DNA of 64,000 bases from Pseudomonas fluorescens. Lineage in GTDB: Bacteria; Pseudomonadota; Gammaproteobacteria; Pseudomonadales; Pseudomonadaceae. The translations under genes and the position numbers were made by a program. A model generated the notes under the pieces. The model did no database searches, had not been told where the DNA came from, and saw only the letters and a program-made list of their open reading frames with translations. Each line of letters starts with the position of its first letter. The first letter of the stretch is position 1. The DNA is taken from NCBI RefSeq assembly GCF_000967965.1, contig NZ_LACC01000004.1, positions 1-64,000 of the forward strand, read 5' to 3'. Shown here piece by piece: positions 17,647-27,228 of this stretch.

Positions 17647-17671
17647 TGGCGTTTGTTACGAGGCTGTTTTA

Positions 17672-18307
17672 ATGCCGTTGTCCAACATCCACATCATCCA
17701 TCAGGATGCCGCCGTACTGGTGGTGAACAAACCGACCCTGTTGCTCTCTGTCCCTGGCCGGGCCGATGACAACAAGGACTGCCTGATTACCCGCCTGCAG
17801 GAAAACGGCTACCCGGAAGCGCGAATTGTCCACCGGCTGGACTGGGAGACTTCCGGCATCATCCTGCTAGCCCGCGACCCGGACACCCATCGCGAGCTGT
17901 CTAGGCAATTTCACGACCGCGAAACCGAAAAGGCCTACACAGCCCTGTGCTGGGGTCAGCCGGAACTGGACAGCGGCAGCATCGACCTGCCCTTGCGCTA
18001 CGACCCGCCGACCAAGCCGCGCCACGTGGTCGACCATGAATTCGGCAAACATGCGCTGACCTTCTGGCGAGTGCTCGAACGTTGTGGCGACTGGTGCCGC
18101 GTCGAACTGACACCGATCACCGGCCGCTCCCACCAGTTGCGCGTGCACATGCTCTCGATTGGCCATCCGCTGCTGGGTGACGGGCTTTATGCCCATGAAC
18201 AGGCTTTGGCGGCCTGGCCGCGCCTGTGCCTGCACGCGAGCATGCTCAGCTTCACCCACCCGCAAAGTGGCGAGCGCCTGCGCTTCGAGTGCCCGGCACC
18301 GTTTTAG
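17672..18307 (+). CDS. rluA: RluA-family pseudouridine synthase
   Basis: A 211-aa RNA modification enzyme, probably the dual-specificity enzyme for 23S rRNA U746 and tRNA U32. The catalytic motif is HRLDWETSGI with Asp57; LTPITGRSHQLRVHM and HPLLGDGLYA in the C-terminal half are also diagnostic. It lacks an S4 domain, consistent with RluA rather than RluC or RluD. It lies downstream of minE after the long hairpin. Confidence 0.85.
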   Translation: MPLSNIHIIHQDAAVLVVNKPTLLLSVPGRADDNKDCLITRLQENGYPEARIVHRLDWETSGIILLARDPDTHRELSRQFHDRETEKAYTALCWGQPELDSGSIDLPLRYDPPTKPRHVVDHEFGKHALTFWRVLERCGDWCRVELTPITGRSHQLRVHMLSIGHPLLGDGLYAHEQALAAWPRLCLHASMLSFTHPQSGERLRFECPAPF

Positions 18308-18320
18308 ACGTACTTCAATC

Positions 18321-18413
18321 CTGTGGGAGCGAGCTTGCTCGCGATCTGGCCGGCACATCCAGCATTAGTGCTGGCTGATACTCCGCTATCGCGAGCAAGC
18401 TCGCTCCCACAGG
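18321..18413. repeat. REPIN between rluA and the M18 peptidase gene
   Basis: GTGGGAGCGAGCTTGCTCGC and inverted GCGAGCAAGCTCGCTCCCAC, perfect arms; a second small hairpin (CCAGCATTAGTGCTGG) lies in the centre. Confidence 0.9.
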
Positions 18414-18493
18414 GACTCTGTACACCATTCAGTGCGACGCCATTTACCAAGCCAATACGTTAAACTGGCGCCACTGCTGTCTGGAGCTACTTT

Positions 18494-19783
18494 ATGCGCG
18501 AAGAGTTGAACCAAGGCCTGATCGATTTCCTCAAGGCCTCCCCTACCCCGTTCCATGCCACCGCCAGCCTTGTTCAGCGCCTGGAAGCGGCGGGCTATCA
18601 ACGTCTCGACGAGCGTGAGCCGTGGAACACCGAAGCCAACGGTCGATACTACGTCACCCGTAATGACTCTTCGATTGTCGCGATCAAGATGGGCCGCCAT
18701 TCACCGTTGCACGGTGGCATTCGCCTGGTCGGCGCCCACACCGACAGCCCGTGCCTGCGGGTCAAGCCGCAACCGGAGCTGCAACGCCAGGGTTTCTGGC
18801 AACTGGGTGTCGAAGTCTATGGCGGCGCTCTACTGGCGCCATGGTTCGACCGTGACCTGTCCCTGGCCGGCCGCGTAACCTTCCGTCGCGACGGCAAGGT
18901 CGAAAGCCAGTTGATCGACTTCAAGGCTCCCGTTGCGATCATTCCGAACCTGGCGATTCACCTCAACCGTGAAGCCAACATGGGCTGGGCCATCAACGCC
19001 CAGACCGAACTGCCGCCGATCCTCGCGCAGTTTGCCGGTGACGAGCGCGTGGACTTCCGCGCGGTGCTCACCGATCAACTGGCCCGCGAACACGGCCTGA
19101 ACGCTGACGTGGTGCTCGATTACGAGTTGAGCTTCTACGACACCCAAAGCGCTGCGGTCATTGGCCTGCATGGCGACTTCATCGCCGGTGCGCGTCTGGA
19201 CAACCTGCTGTCGTGCTACGCCGGCCTGCAAGCGCTGCTAACCGCCGACACCGACGAAACCTGCGTGCTGGTCTGCAACGACCACGAAGAAGTCGGTTCC
19301 TGCTCGGCCTGCGGTGCCGACGGCCCGATGCTTGAGCAAACCTTGCGTCGCCTGCTGCCTGAAGGTGATGAATTCGTACGCACCATTCAGAAATCCCTGC
19401 TGGTTTCGGCTGACAACGCCCACGGCGTGCATCCGAACTACGCCGACAAACACGACGCCAACCACGGTCCGAAACTCAACGCCGGCCCGGTGATCAAGGT
19501 CAACAGCAACCAGCGCTACGCCACCAACAGCGAAACCGCCGGGTTCTTCCGTCACCTGTGCATGGCTGAAGAAGTGCCGGTGCAAAGCTTCGTGGTGCGC
19601 AGCGACATGGGCTGTGGTTCGACCATCGGCCCGATCACCGCCAGCCACCTGGGCGTGCGCACCGTGGACATCGGCCTGCCGACGTTCGCCATGCACTCGA
19701 TCCGCGAACTGTGCGGCAGCCATGACCTGGCGCATCTGGTCAAGGTATTGAGCGCGTTCTACACGTGCCGCGAGTTGCCGTAA
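18494..19783 (+). CDS. apeB: M18-family metallo-aminopeptidase
   Basis: A 429-aa zinc aminopeptidase of the aspartyl aminopeptidase family. It starts [27 protein letters not shown]; the metal site includes the His of [15 protein letters not shown], the Asp/Glu stretch in [18 protein letters not shown] and the His/Asp residues near the end ([21 protein letters not shown]). Length is typical of cytosolic M18 enzymes. It is a single gene with RBS GGAG. The gene symbol follows Pseudomonas usage. Confidence 0.92.
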   Translation: MREELNQGLIDFLKASPTPFHATASLVQRLEAAGYQRLDEREPWNTEANGRYYVTRNDSSIVAIKMGRHSPLHGGIRLVGAHTDSPCLRVKPQPELQRQGFWQLGVEVYGGALLAPWFDRDLSLAGRVTFRRDGKVESQLIDFKAPVAIIPNLAIHLNREANMGWAINAQTELPPILAQFAGDERVDFRAVLTDQLAREHGLNADVVLDYELSFYDTQSAAVIGLHGDFIAGARLDNLLSCYAGLQALLTADTDETCVLVCNDHEEVGSCSACGADGPMLEQTLRRLLPEGDEFVRTIQKSLLVSADNAHGVHPNYADKHDANHGPKLNAGPVIKVNSNQRYATNSETAGFFRHLCMAEEVPVQSFVVRSDMGCGSTIGPITASHLGVRTVDIGLPTFAMHSIRELCGSHDLAHLVKVLSAFYTCRELP

Positions 19784-19805
19784 ATCTGATGCAATGAGGG
19801 ACTCA

Positions 19806-19944
19806 TGTGGCGAGGGGGCTTGCCCCCGTTGGGCTGCGCAGCAGCCCCAAGCATTTCTGTCAGACAGACTACATTGGCAGGATTTGCGACCGCTTCGCGG
19901 TCGAACGGGGCGGTGCGGCGCTCCGACAAGCCCCCTCGCCACAA
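19806..19944. repeat. REPIN of the GTGGCGAGGGGGC family
   Basis: GTGGCGAGGGGGCTTGCCCC at the left and CAAGCCCCCTCGCCAC at the right. The centre contains further hairpins (GGGCTGCGCAGCAGCCC and CGACCGCTTCGCGGTCG). Confidence 0.85.
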
Positions 19945-20050
19945 AAGCTCGCTGACCATGCAGCATCCATGACTCACTTCTGATACATATCACACCGGCC
20001 GCATCAAAAGCGGCCTAGACTTCAAGTATCCCTTCGACAAGGCTGTCTCC

Positions 20051-20227
20051 ATGATTTCGATGTCTACCTTCCACGCCATGCTGATTCCGATTCTTGCCGG
20101 GATGCTCCTGCTGGCCGTCGGCTTCAACTTTCGCGATAAAAATGCCGGCGTGTTTGCCATGTGGATCGGCATGCTGACCATTCTCGCGACCGTGGTGATC
20201 AAGATCCTCGCCAAACTCAACGAATAA
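20051..20227 (+). CDS. Small two-helix membrane protein, 58 aa, unknown function
   Basis: A short gene reading MISMSTFHAMLIPILAGMLL and ending ILAKLNE. Two hydrophobic segments (about residues 9-25 and 34-53) are separated by a charged turn NFRDKNAG, so a hairpin membrane protein is likely. The ribosome site is weak (AAGG); a second start at residue 4 is possible. It lies 78 bp before the MscS-type channel gene on the same strand. I do not recognise the family. Confidence 0.65.
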   Translation: MISMSTFHAMLIPILAGMLLLAVGFNFRDKNAGVFAMWIGMLTILATVVIKILAKLNE

Positions 20228-20305
20228 TTCATCGCCCTTGGCTCGCATTGATTTTGATGGGCTCGTACACTCGGTCGATCCGCTCCCTGCGAGGTTGACC
20301 GCCTA

Positions 20306-22468
20306 GTGTTCGCTCGTCTTTTTGCCCTCCCGTGTATTGTCCTTGTCTGCCTGATGACGCTGCTATCAGTAGCGCCTGCCCAGGCGGCCGGCCTGCCAGG
20401 CCTGCTCAACAACCAGGCCAAGGCGCAGCCCGAAGCACAGGTACCGCTGGGGCAATCCCTGGACGAAGTGATCAAGTCACTGGAAAACGACCAGCAACGC
20501 AGCAAGCTGCTGGCCGACCTGAAAAAACTCCGTGACACCACCAAACAGGCCCAGCCGATTACCGAAGAAGGTGTGCTGGGCCTGATTGGCGGAACCCTGG
20601 CCAATTTCGAGAAGAAGTTTTCCGGCGACGACAGTCCCCTCACACGCTGGTCCAGTGAGTTCGATCAGGCCAGGGAAGAACTGGTGGCGCTGGCGCTGCC
20701 GGCCAATGAATGGCTGCCCATGCTGTTCGCCTTCGCCATGATCCTGATGGTCTGGAGCCTGCTGGCCGCCACCCTGATCTGGATCAGCCACCGCGTGCGG
20801 ATGCGTTTCGGCCTGACCGAAGAACTACCGCAGCATCCCCGGGCCCTGGACATGTTGCGTTTTGCGCTGCGCAAACTCGGACCATGGCTGATCGCCCTGG
20901 TGATCACGGTCTACATGAGCTACGCCCTGCCCTCGTCCCTGGGCAAGAGCCTGGCGATGGTGCTGGCCTATGCACTGGTGGTCGGCACCTGCTTCTCGGC
21001 CATCTGCGTGATTGCCTTTTCCCTGCTCGACGGCCCACACCGTCACCGCGCCTTGTACATCCTGCGGCACCAGGCGTTTCGGCCGCTGTGGCTGATCGGC
21101 AGCTTCGCCGCGTTTGGCGAAGCCCTGAGCGATCCGCAACTGGTCAACAGCCTCGGCAGCCATCTGGCCCACACCGCCGCGACCGTTGCCAATGTCCTGG
21201 CCGCGCTCTCCACGGGGCGCTTCATCCTGCGCTTCCGCCGGCCGATCGCCCACCTGATCCGCAATCAGCCGCTGTCCCGTCGCCTGACCCGCCGCGCCCT
21301 CAACGACACCCTGTCGATTCTCGGCACCTTCTGGTACGTGCCGGCGCTGGTGCTGGTGGCCATCTCGCTCTTCGCAACGTTCATTTCTGCTGGCGACACC
21401 AGCACCGCCCTGCGCCAGTCGCTGATCTGTACCGTCTTGCTGGTGCTGTGCATGGTCATCAACGGCCTGGTACGCCGCCACGCCCTCAAACCCCAGCAAG
21501 GCATACGGCGTTACGCCGTGTATTCGGAACGGCTGAAAAACTTCTTCTACACCATCGTCCATCTGTTGGTGTGGCTGGCTTTCATCGAACTCGGTCTGCG
21601 AGTCTGGGGCATGTCGTTGATCCGCTTTACCGAAGGTGATGGCCACGAAGTCAGCGTCAAACTGTTCAGCCTCGCCGGCACGCTGCTGTTCGCCTGGCTG
21701 ATCTGGATTCTCAGCGACACGGCCGTGCATCATGCTCTGACCCGCTCGCGCAAAGGCCTGGCCAACGCCCGCGCGCAGACGATGATGCCGCTGATCCGCA
21801 ATGTGCTGTTCATAGCGATTTTTATCGTCGCGCTGATTGTCGCCCTGGCGAACATGGGCATGAACGTCACGCCCTTGCTGGCCGGTGCCGGTGTGATCGG
21901 TCTGGCCATCGGTTTTGGTGCACAATCGCTGGTAGCCGACCTGATTACCGGGTTGTTCATCATCATCGAAGACTCCCTGGCCATCGACGACTACGTGGAT
22001 GTCGGCGGCCACCTCGGCACAGTCGAAGGCCTGACCATCCGCACCGTGCGCCTGCGGGACATCGACGGCATCGTCCACACCATTCCGTTCAGTGAAATCA
22101 AAAGCATCAAGAACTACTCCCGGGAATTCGGCTACGCGATCTTCCGGGTAGCGGTGCCGGCCAACATGGACATCGACAACGCCATCAAACTGATGCGCGA
22201 AGTCGGCCAGAAAATGCGCACCGATCCGCTGCAGCGACGCAATATCTGGTCGCCGCTGGAGTTCCAGGGGGTGGAAAGTTTCGAGTCGGGCAACGCCATC
22301 CTTCGCGCCCGTTTCAAGACCGCGCCGATCAAGCAGTGGGAAGTGTCGCGAGCGTTCAACCTGTCACTCAAACGGCACATGGATGAAGCCGGGATGGATC
22401 TGGCTATGCCGCGGATGAGTGTGCAGGTGGTTACCCCAGGCATAAACACGGGCGAACAACAGCAATAA
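20306..22468 (+). CDS. Large MscS-family mechanosensitive channel (YbiO-like)
   Basis: A 720-aa channel with a signal peptide (ending APAQA-AG), a long periplasmic helical part, about ten membrane segments and a C-terminal MscS domain. The pore helix is in MNVTPLLAGAGVIGLAIGFGAQSLVADLITGLFII (about residues 515-550), then the beta domain VDVGGHLGTVEGLTIRTVRLRDIDG and the C-terminal mixed domain. The start is GTG at 20306 behind GAGG. It releases solutes during osmotic downshock. Confidence 0.92.
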   Translation: MFARLFALPCIVLVCLMTLLSVAPAQAAGLPGLLNNQAKAQPEAQVPLGQSLDEVIKSLENDQQRSKLLADLKKLRDTTKQAQPITEEGVLGLIGGTLANFEKKFSGDDSPLTRWSSEFDQAREELVALALPANEWLPMLFAFAMILMVWSLLAATLIWISHRVRMRFGLTEELPQHPRALDMLRFALRKLGPWLIALVITVYMSYALPSSLGKSLAMVLAYALVVGTCFSAICVIAFSLLDGPHRHRALYILRHQAFRPLWLIGSFAAFGEALSDPQLVNSLGSHLAHTAATVANVLAALSTGRFILRFRRPIAHLIRNQPLSRRLTRRALNDTLSILGTFWYVPALVLVAISLFATFISAGDTSTALRQSLICTVLLVLCMVINGLVRRHALKPQQGIRRYAVYSERLKNFFYTIVHLLVWLAFIELGLRVWGMSLIRFTEGDGHEVSVKLFSLAGTLLFAWLIWILSDTAVHHALTRSRKGLANARAQTMMPLIRNVLFIAIFIVALIVALANMGMNVTPLLAGAGVIGLAIGFGAQSLVADLITGLFIIIEDSLAIDDYVDVGGHLGTVEGLTIRTVRLRDIDGIVHTIPFSEIKSIKNYSREFGYAIFRVAVPANMDIDNAIKLMREVGQKMRTDPLQRRNIWSPLEFQGVESFESGNAILRARFKTAPIKQWEVSRAFNLSLKRHMDEAGMDLAMPRMSVQVVTPGINTGEQQQ

Positions 22469-22476
22469 CAGTGAGT

Positions 22477-22500
22477 AGCAGCCCTGAAACCAGGGCTGCT
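22477..22500 (+). terminator. Hairpin after the MscS-family gene
   Basis: AGCAGCCCTG, loop AAAC, CAGGGCTGCT: perfect 10-bp stem 8 bases after the stop. No T run follows, so it may be a weak or Rho-assisted terminator. Confidence 0.55.
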
Positions 22501-22513
22501 GTTGCTGCGATAA

Positions 22514-23056
22514 TTATCGTGCAACACCTCGTTTTTCAATCGTTAACTCAATTGGCGCATAGATGGTTGTATCAGGAGCATCGAGGCGGCGGTATCTCCA
22601 AGCCCCTTCCTCCATCGCCAAATAGGTGCCGTTGCCTTTCTTGTCTAACCTCGGCACCGCTAGAATAAAATTATATTCCACATCTTGATCATCAAATGCA
22701 TCTTCACCGGCGAATTCCTGCTGCACCCGATACCAATCAATAGTGCGCAGGTATATATATTGTACATCTTCAGAAAAATCATTCAACGTCACGACACGAC
22801 TTTCGGCACTCATCAAATCAAAAACATTTGAACTGTCCGACACCTGAAGATATCCCGAGTCCGGCGAATCAATATCTTTTCCGGCATATTCCCCATCCAC
22901 CACCGAAATCATGTAGTGACCGGAAAAAAACTGAAAATGCAACTTGGTTGGAACCGATGGCAAGGAACGTGTCAGAAGACGTTCAGACTCTACAATCACC
23001 GATCGCCCGTGGATTTTCATAGTCGCGATAAACGACAACCCTGTACTGTTATACAT
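22514..23056 (-). CDS. Orphan 180-aa protein of unknown function in an AT-rich patch
   Basis: An acidic 180-aa protein with no signal peptide or membrane segment. The ATG at 23056 follows AAGGATATAGT, a good ribosome site. Short beta-type segments dominate (LHFQFFSGHYMISVVDGEYAG, YLQVSDSSNVFDLM, YNFILAVPRLDKKGNGTYLAM). I do not recognise the family. Base composition and codons (many AAA, ATA, TTT) are much AT-richer than neighbours, so recent acquisition is likely. It stands alone and convergent to the channel gene. Confidence 0.75.
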   Translation of the reverse strand: MYNSTGLSFIATMKIHGRSVIVESERLLTRSLPSVPTKLHFQFFSGHYMISVVDGEYAGKDIDSPDSGYLQVSDSSNVFDLMSAESRVVTLNDFSEDVQYIYLRTIDWYRVQQEFAGEDAFDDQDVEYNFILAVPRLDKKGNGTYLAMEEGAWRYRRLDAPDTTIYAPIELTIEKRGVAR

Positions 23057-23259
23057 ACTATATCCTTATTCTCTAACAACTCCATTAGTGCGCCGACCGG
23101 CACACCCACAGCAAATATACAGCGACCCTAAAAAGACGCCAGCCAATATAAAACCAATAATTATCACTATATGTATATCACACAGGAAAAATCTCTAAGC
23201 ACAAACATAACAACCAACGACTTACCACCAAGAAAAACCATTTATTACTTAAACTAAAA
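23057..23259. other. AT-rich spacer upstream of the orphan gene
   Basis: About 200 bp of strongly AT-rich DNA, without genes, extending to the end of the GntR gene. It would hold the promoter of the orphan gene. Confidence 0.5.
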
Positions 23260-23973
23260 TCAACTTACATCAACCCCCACATGAATCGCATCATGCCGCC
23301 AGAACTCCAGATCACAGTCGATCAAGCGTTCATGCTGGTCATAGTTGACCCGGGCAATCTGCAGGCCCGGGCTGCCCACCGAAACTTTCAACGCCGCCGC
23401 CGCTTCCACCGACAACGCCGTGGGCACAATCTCGAAGCGCACCCGCCCGTAGTGCAGGTCGTAATGCCGCGCATACAACTCGGTGATCGACTGATTCAAA
23501 TCGAAATCGAGAATCCCCGGAAAGTACTGCGGGTTGAGATAGTGCTCTACATACAGCACCAGCCGCCCATCAATTCGCCGTGAGCGGCAGATCTGGATCA
23601 CGCTCGACAGCGCCGGCAATTGCAACCAGGCACACACCGCCGCCGATGCCGGTTGCAATCGCGCCGAAATCACCTCGGTGGACGGCACCCGCCCCTGGGC
23701 GCTGACCATCGCGTGAAAGTGGCTGCGTTGCATGAGGTTGTAGGCCAGGCGTGGCGGCGAGACGAACCAGCCACGACGCTCCTCACGATAAATCTGCCCG
23801 TGTGATTCCAACTGCAACAGCGCCTCACGCAAAGTGATCCGCGTGGTGCCGAACAATTCACTGAGCTTGCGCTCGGCCGGCAATTTGCTGCCGGGGGTCA
23901 ACAGTCCGTGGTCGATCTGCTCCTGAAGCACCTGGCCGATGGCTGTTACCGCTTTTGTTGCCTCTTCACGCAT
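23260..23973 (-). CDS. GntR/HutC-family regulator with UTRA domain
   Basis: A 237-aa regulator. The N-terminal winged helix contains PGSKLPAERKLSELFGTTRITLREALLQLESHG (about residues 26-58); the C-terminal UTRA effector domain includes RVPSTEVIS, IQICRSRRIDGRLVLYVEHYLNP and LQIARVNYDQHERLIDCDLEFWRHDAI. It resembles PhnF-type regulators of phosphonate genes. The ATG at 23973 follows GAAAGGAAACG; the longer frame would need a TTG. It is divergent from the ABC substrate-binding gene and very probably controls it through TAGACCA-type sites. Confidence 0.92.
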   Translation of the reverse strand: MREEATKAVTAIGQVLQEQIDHGLLTPGSKLPAERKLSELFGTTRITLREALLQLESHGQIYREERRGWFVSPPRLAYNLMQRSHFHAMVSAQGRVPSTEVISARLQPASAAVCAWLQLPALSSVIQICRSRRIDGRLVLYVEHYLNPQYFPGILDFDLNQSITELYARHYDLHYGRVRFEIVPTALSVEAAAALKVSVGSPGLQIARVNYDQHERLIDCDLEFWRHDAIHVGVDVS

Positions 23974-23986
23974 CAACGTTTCCTTT

Positions 23987-24000
23987 CTGGACTAGACCAG
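23987..24000. promoter_or_regulatory. Candidate HutC-type operator near the GntR start
   Basis: CTGGACTAGACCAG, an imperfect palindrome close to the HutC/YvoA form TGGTCTAGACCA, 14 bp upstream of the regulator ATG. A related site is at 24277-24288. Confidence 0.45.
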
Positions 24001-24335
24001 CACCATTTCAGGGCAGAACCACAGCGTAAACCGGCTCATTCAATAGTCTGCAAGCGTAGGCAGCGCAGATGACCGAGATGTGACAAAGCCGCCCAACGGT
24101 CGCCATTCTCTGGCCTCAACAACCTGCAATTCATCGGCCAAGTCCCTGCCCTCCGGGGCCTTGACCATGGTCTACGCTTAGCAGGCCAGTCGCGATACCG
24201 CTGAACAAAAAGTCATTCCGGGCGACGAACGACATCAAAGTGTCATCCAGCCCCCTTAAATTGGCTCAGGTATTGCTGACCTAGACCAACACGAACCGCA
24301 ATCGTAGCGTTGAACACGACCCAAGGAGCTTCGGA
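24001..24335. other. Divergent regulator-ABC operon intergenic region
   Basis: A 335-bp non-coding stretch. It holds the second operator candidate (24277) and a GACCATGGTC palindrome near 24164. No gene is supported. Confidence 0.5.
24277..24288. promoter_or_regulatory. Second candidate HutC-type operator, before the ABC operon
   Basis: TGACCTAGACCA, sharing CTAGACCA with the site at 23987-24000, 48 bp upstream of the substrate-binding protein ATG. Confidence 0.4.
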
Positions 24336-25400
24336 ATGAAAAAGCTTTTCCTGGCATCACTGTTAGGCTCGACCATCGCAATGTGTACCGCCGCCATGGC
24401 GGCCGATGATCTGAAAACCCTGGAAGCCGCTGCAAAAGCGGAAGGCGCCGTCAACAGCGTCGGTATGCCCAATGACTGGGCCAACTGGGCCGGCACCTGG
24501 AAAGACCTGAGCGACAAGTACGGCCTCAAGCACATCGACACCGACATGAGCTCCGCCCAGGAGATCGCCAAGTTCGCCGCGGAAAAAGACAACGCCAGCG
24601 CCGACATCGGCGACGTGGGTGCAGCGTTCGGCCCGATCGCGGTCAAGCAAGGCGTGGTCCAGCCCTACAAGCCTTCGACCTGGGATCAGGTTCCAGCCTG
24701 GGCCAAGGACAAGGACGGCAACTGGGCACTGGCCTACACCGGCACCATCGCTTTCATCGTCAACAAGAAGTTGCTGCACGGTTCCGACGCCCCAACCAAG
24801 TGGGCTGACCTCAAGGGCGGTAAATACAAGGTTTCCATCGGTGACGTGAGCACCGCGGCCCAGGCCGCCAACGGCGTGCTGGCTGCGGCACTGGCCAACG
24901 GTGGCGACGAGAAAAACCTCAAGCCTGCCCTGGATCTGTTCGCCGACATCGCCAAGCAAGGTCGCCTGTCGATGTCCAACCCGACGATCGCCACCATGGA
25001 AAAAGGCGAAATCGAAGTCGGCGTGGTCTGGGACTTCAACGGCCTGAGCTACAAGGCCAAGATGGCCAACCCGGATGACTACGTGGTGCTGATCCCGTCC
25101 GATGGCTCGGTGATCTCCGGCTACACCACCATCATCAACAAGTATGCGAAAAACCCGAACGCCGCCAAGCTGGCCCGGGAATACATCTTCAGCGACGCCG
25201 GCCAGATCAACCTGGCCAAGGGCAATGCCCGTCCGATCCGTGCCGAACACCTGACCCTGCCAGCCGAGGTGCAGGCCAAGCTGCTGCCTAACGAGCAGTA
25301 CAAGAAGGTCACGCCGATCAAGGACGCGGATGCCTGGGAAAAGACCTCCAAGGCCCTTCCTCAGAAGTGGCAGGAAGAAGTCATCATCAATATGCAGTAA
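24336..25400 (+). CDS. ABC transporter periplasmic substrate-binding protein (PotD/AfuA-like)
   Basis: A 354-aa periplasmic protein with signal peptide MKKLFLASLLGSTIAMCTAA (cleavage after AMA). The body resembles cluster-D binding proteins for iron, thiamine, polyamines or 2-aminoethylphosphonate: KTLEAAAKAEGAVNSVGMPNDWANW, WALAYTGTIAFIVNKKLL, EVGVVWDFNGLSY and AREYIFSDAGQINLAKGNARP. AAGGAG precedes the ATG. A REPIN and 179 bp separate it from the rest of the operon, possibly lowering downstream expression relative to this gene. The ligand is unknown. Confidence 0.9.
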   Translation: MKKLFLASLLGSTIAMCTAAMAADDLKTLEAAAKAEGAVNSVGMPNDWANWAGTWKDLSDKYGLKHIDTDMSSAQEIAKFAAEKDNASADIGDVGAAFGPIAVKQGVVQPYKPSTWDQVPAWAKDKDGNWALAYTGTIAFIVNKKLLHGSDAPTKWADLKGGKYKVSIGDVSTAAQAANGVLAAALANGGDEKNLKPALDLFADIAKQGRLSMSNPTIATMEKGEIEVGVVWDFNGLSYKAKMANPDDYVVLIPSDGSVISGYTTIINKYAKNPNAAKLAREYIFSDAGQINLAKGNARPIRAEHLTLPAEVQAKLLPNEQYKKVTPIKDADAWEKTSKALPQKWQEEVIINMQ

Positions 25401-25440
25401 CCGGCTAGATCCCCATTTCGGGATCTGATGGAGATCCAAA

Positions 25441-25529
25441 TGTGGGAGCGAGCCTGCTCGCGATGGCGGACTGACAGTCGACAACGATGTGACTGTTCCT
25501 CAGCCTTCGCGAGCAGGCTCGCTCCCACA
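25441..25529. repeat. REPIN inside the ABC operon
   Basis: GTGGGAGCGAGCCTGCTCGC and inverted GCGAGCAGGCTCGCTCCCAC, perfect arms, between the binding-protein gene and the phosphatase-like gene. Such elements often protect the upstream mRNA. Confidence 0.9.
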
Positions 25530-25579
25530 AGGGATTGATTGCGTACTTGAATCATCTGTTTCACGGAGTCATCGCCCCT

Positions 25580-26386
25580 ATGAAGCACAACGTCATCCTT
25601 GTCGTGCTCGACGGCCTCAACTACGAGGTCGCCCGCCACGCTATGGGGCATCTGCAGGCTTATGCCGGTGCAGGACGTGCCGCACTCTACAAACTGGAGT
25701 GCGAGTTGCCAGCCCTGTCCCGCCCGCTGTACGAATGTATCCTGACCGGCGTTCCGCCCATCGACAGCGGTATTGTCCACAACAACGTTTCGCGCCTGTC
25801 CAACCAGCGCAGCATCTATCACTACGCCACCGACGCCGGTCTCGTGACTGCGGCGGCGGCTTATCACTGGGTCAGCGAACTGTACAACCGTTCGCCCTTC
25901 GTGGCGGCCCGGGATCGTCACACCAATGACCCGCAACTGCCGATCCAGCACGGGCATTTCTACTGGAGCGATCACTACCCGGATTCGCACCTGTTCGCCG
26001 ACGCCGAAAACCTGCGCCTGCGCCACACGCCGAACTTTTTGCTGATCCACCCGATGAACATCGACGACGCTGGGCACAAGCACGGCCTCGACACCCCGCA
26101 GTACCGCAACAGCGCCCGCTCGGCCGACATCATCCTGGCCGACTACCTGCAAGGCTGGCTCGATGCCGGCTATCAGGTGCTGGTCACCGCCGACCACGGC
26201 ATGAACAACGACCGCTCCCACAACGGCCTGCTGCCGGAAGAACGTGAAGTGCCGCTGTTCGTTCTCGGTGACGCGTTCAGCCTCGACGCCAGTGCCGCCC
26301 CGAAACAGACCGAGATCTGCGGCACCGTCTGCCAGCTGCTCGGCGTGCCCCACGACAAACCGGTCTGCCGGGAGCTGTTGAAATGA
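25580..26386 (+). CDS. Alkaline-phosphatase-superfamily hydrolase (NPP/phosphonoacetate-hydrolase-like)
   Basis: A 268-aa metal-dependent hydrolase. Metal ligands and active-site regions are visible: VVLDGLN with Asp11, the nucleophile region LPALSRPLYECILTG, DDAGHKHG and TADHGMNND. It is shorter than classical alkaline phosphatase and has no signal peptide, so it should act in the cytoplasm on imported substrate. The ATG at 25580 follows GGAG; the longer frame begins inside the REPIN flank. Its stop overlaps the next permease start (ATGA). Substrate class is phosphodiester, phosphomonoester or phosphonate; which is not decidable here. Confidence 0.85.
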   Translation: MKHNVILVVLDGLNYEVARHAMGHLQAYAGAGRAALYKLECELPALSRPLYECILTGVPPIDSGIVHNNVSRLSNQRSIYHYATDAGLVTAAAAYHWVSELYNRSPFVAARDRHTNDPQLPIQHGHFYWSDHYPDSHLFADAENLRLRHTPNFLLIHPMNIDDAGHKHGLDTPQYRNSARSADIILADYLQGWLDAGYQVLVTADHGMNNDRSHNGLLPEEREVPLFVLGDAFSLDASAAPKQTEICGTVCQLLGVPHDKPVCRELLK

Positions 26387-27228
26387 GTTCCATGACCCGC
26401 AGCAAATGGCTGGCAGTCTTATGCCTGGTCCCGTTCGCGCTGTTCTTCATCGTGTTCGAGATCGCACCGCTGACCTGGGTGATGATCAACAGCCTGCAGT
26501 CGGAAGAGTTCGGCTGGGGCCTCGCCAATTTCAGCAAAATCTTCAGCTCGAAGTTTTACCTGCAGGCCATCCAGTACAGCCTTGAGATCAGCTTCTGGTC
26601 CAGCGTGTTCGGGATCGTCATCGCGATACTGGGCGCCTACTCCCTGCGTCGGGTCGATTCGAAACTGCGCAACTTCGTCAACGCCTTCGCCAACATGACC
26701 AGCAACTTCGCCGGTGTGCCCCTGGCCTTCGCGTTCATCATATTGCTCGGCTTCAACGGCAGCTTCACCATCATGCTCAAGCAGGCCGGAATCATTCAGG
26801 ACTTCAACCTGTACTCGAAAACCGGGCTGATCATTCTCTACACCTACTTCCAGATTCCCCTCGGCGTGCTGCTGCTGTACCCAGCGTTCGATGCGCTGCG
26901 CGAAGACTGGCGCGAGTCCGCTGCGCTACTCGGCGCCGACGGCTGGCAGTACTGGCGACACATCGGCTTGCCGGTGTTGACGCCGGCACTGTTGGGCACC
27001 TTTGTGATCCTGCTGGCCAACGCCCTCGGTGCCTACGCCACGGTGTACGCCTTGACCACCGGCAACTTCAACGTGCTGACGATCCGCATCGCGGCGATGG
27101 TGTCCGGTGACATTTCCCTGGACCCGAACCTGGCCAGCGCCCTGGCCGTGGTGCTGGTGGCCTTGATGACCCTGGTGACCATCGTGCATCAGTTGCTGTT
27201 GAAGAGGAGCTACCATGTCTCGCGCTGA
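26383..27228 (+). CDS. ABC transporter permease, first subunit
   Basis: A 281-aa inner-membrane permease with about six helices. It starts WLAVLCLVPFALFFIVFEIAPLTWVMI; the EAA-type coupling loop is WRESAALLGADGWQYWRHIGLPVLTPALLG. It overlaps the hydrolase gene by 4 bp and the second permease gene by 14 bp. It forms the channel with the protein encoded at 27215. Confidence 0.92.
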   Translation: MSSMTRSKWLAVLCLVPFALFFIVFEIAPLTWVMINSLQSEEFGWGLANFSKIFSSKFYLQAIQYSLEISFWSSVFGIVIAILGAYSLRRVDSKLRNFVNAFANMTSNFAGVPLAFAFIILLGFNGSFTIMLKQAGIIQDFNLYSKTGLIILYTYFQIPLGVLLLYPAFDALREDWRESAALLGADGWQYWRHIGLPVLTPALLGTFVILLANALGAYATVYALTTGNFNVLTIRIAAMVSGDISLDPNLASALAVVLVALMTLVTIVHQLLLKRSYHVSR

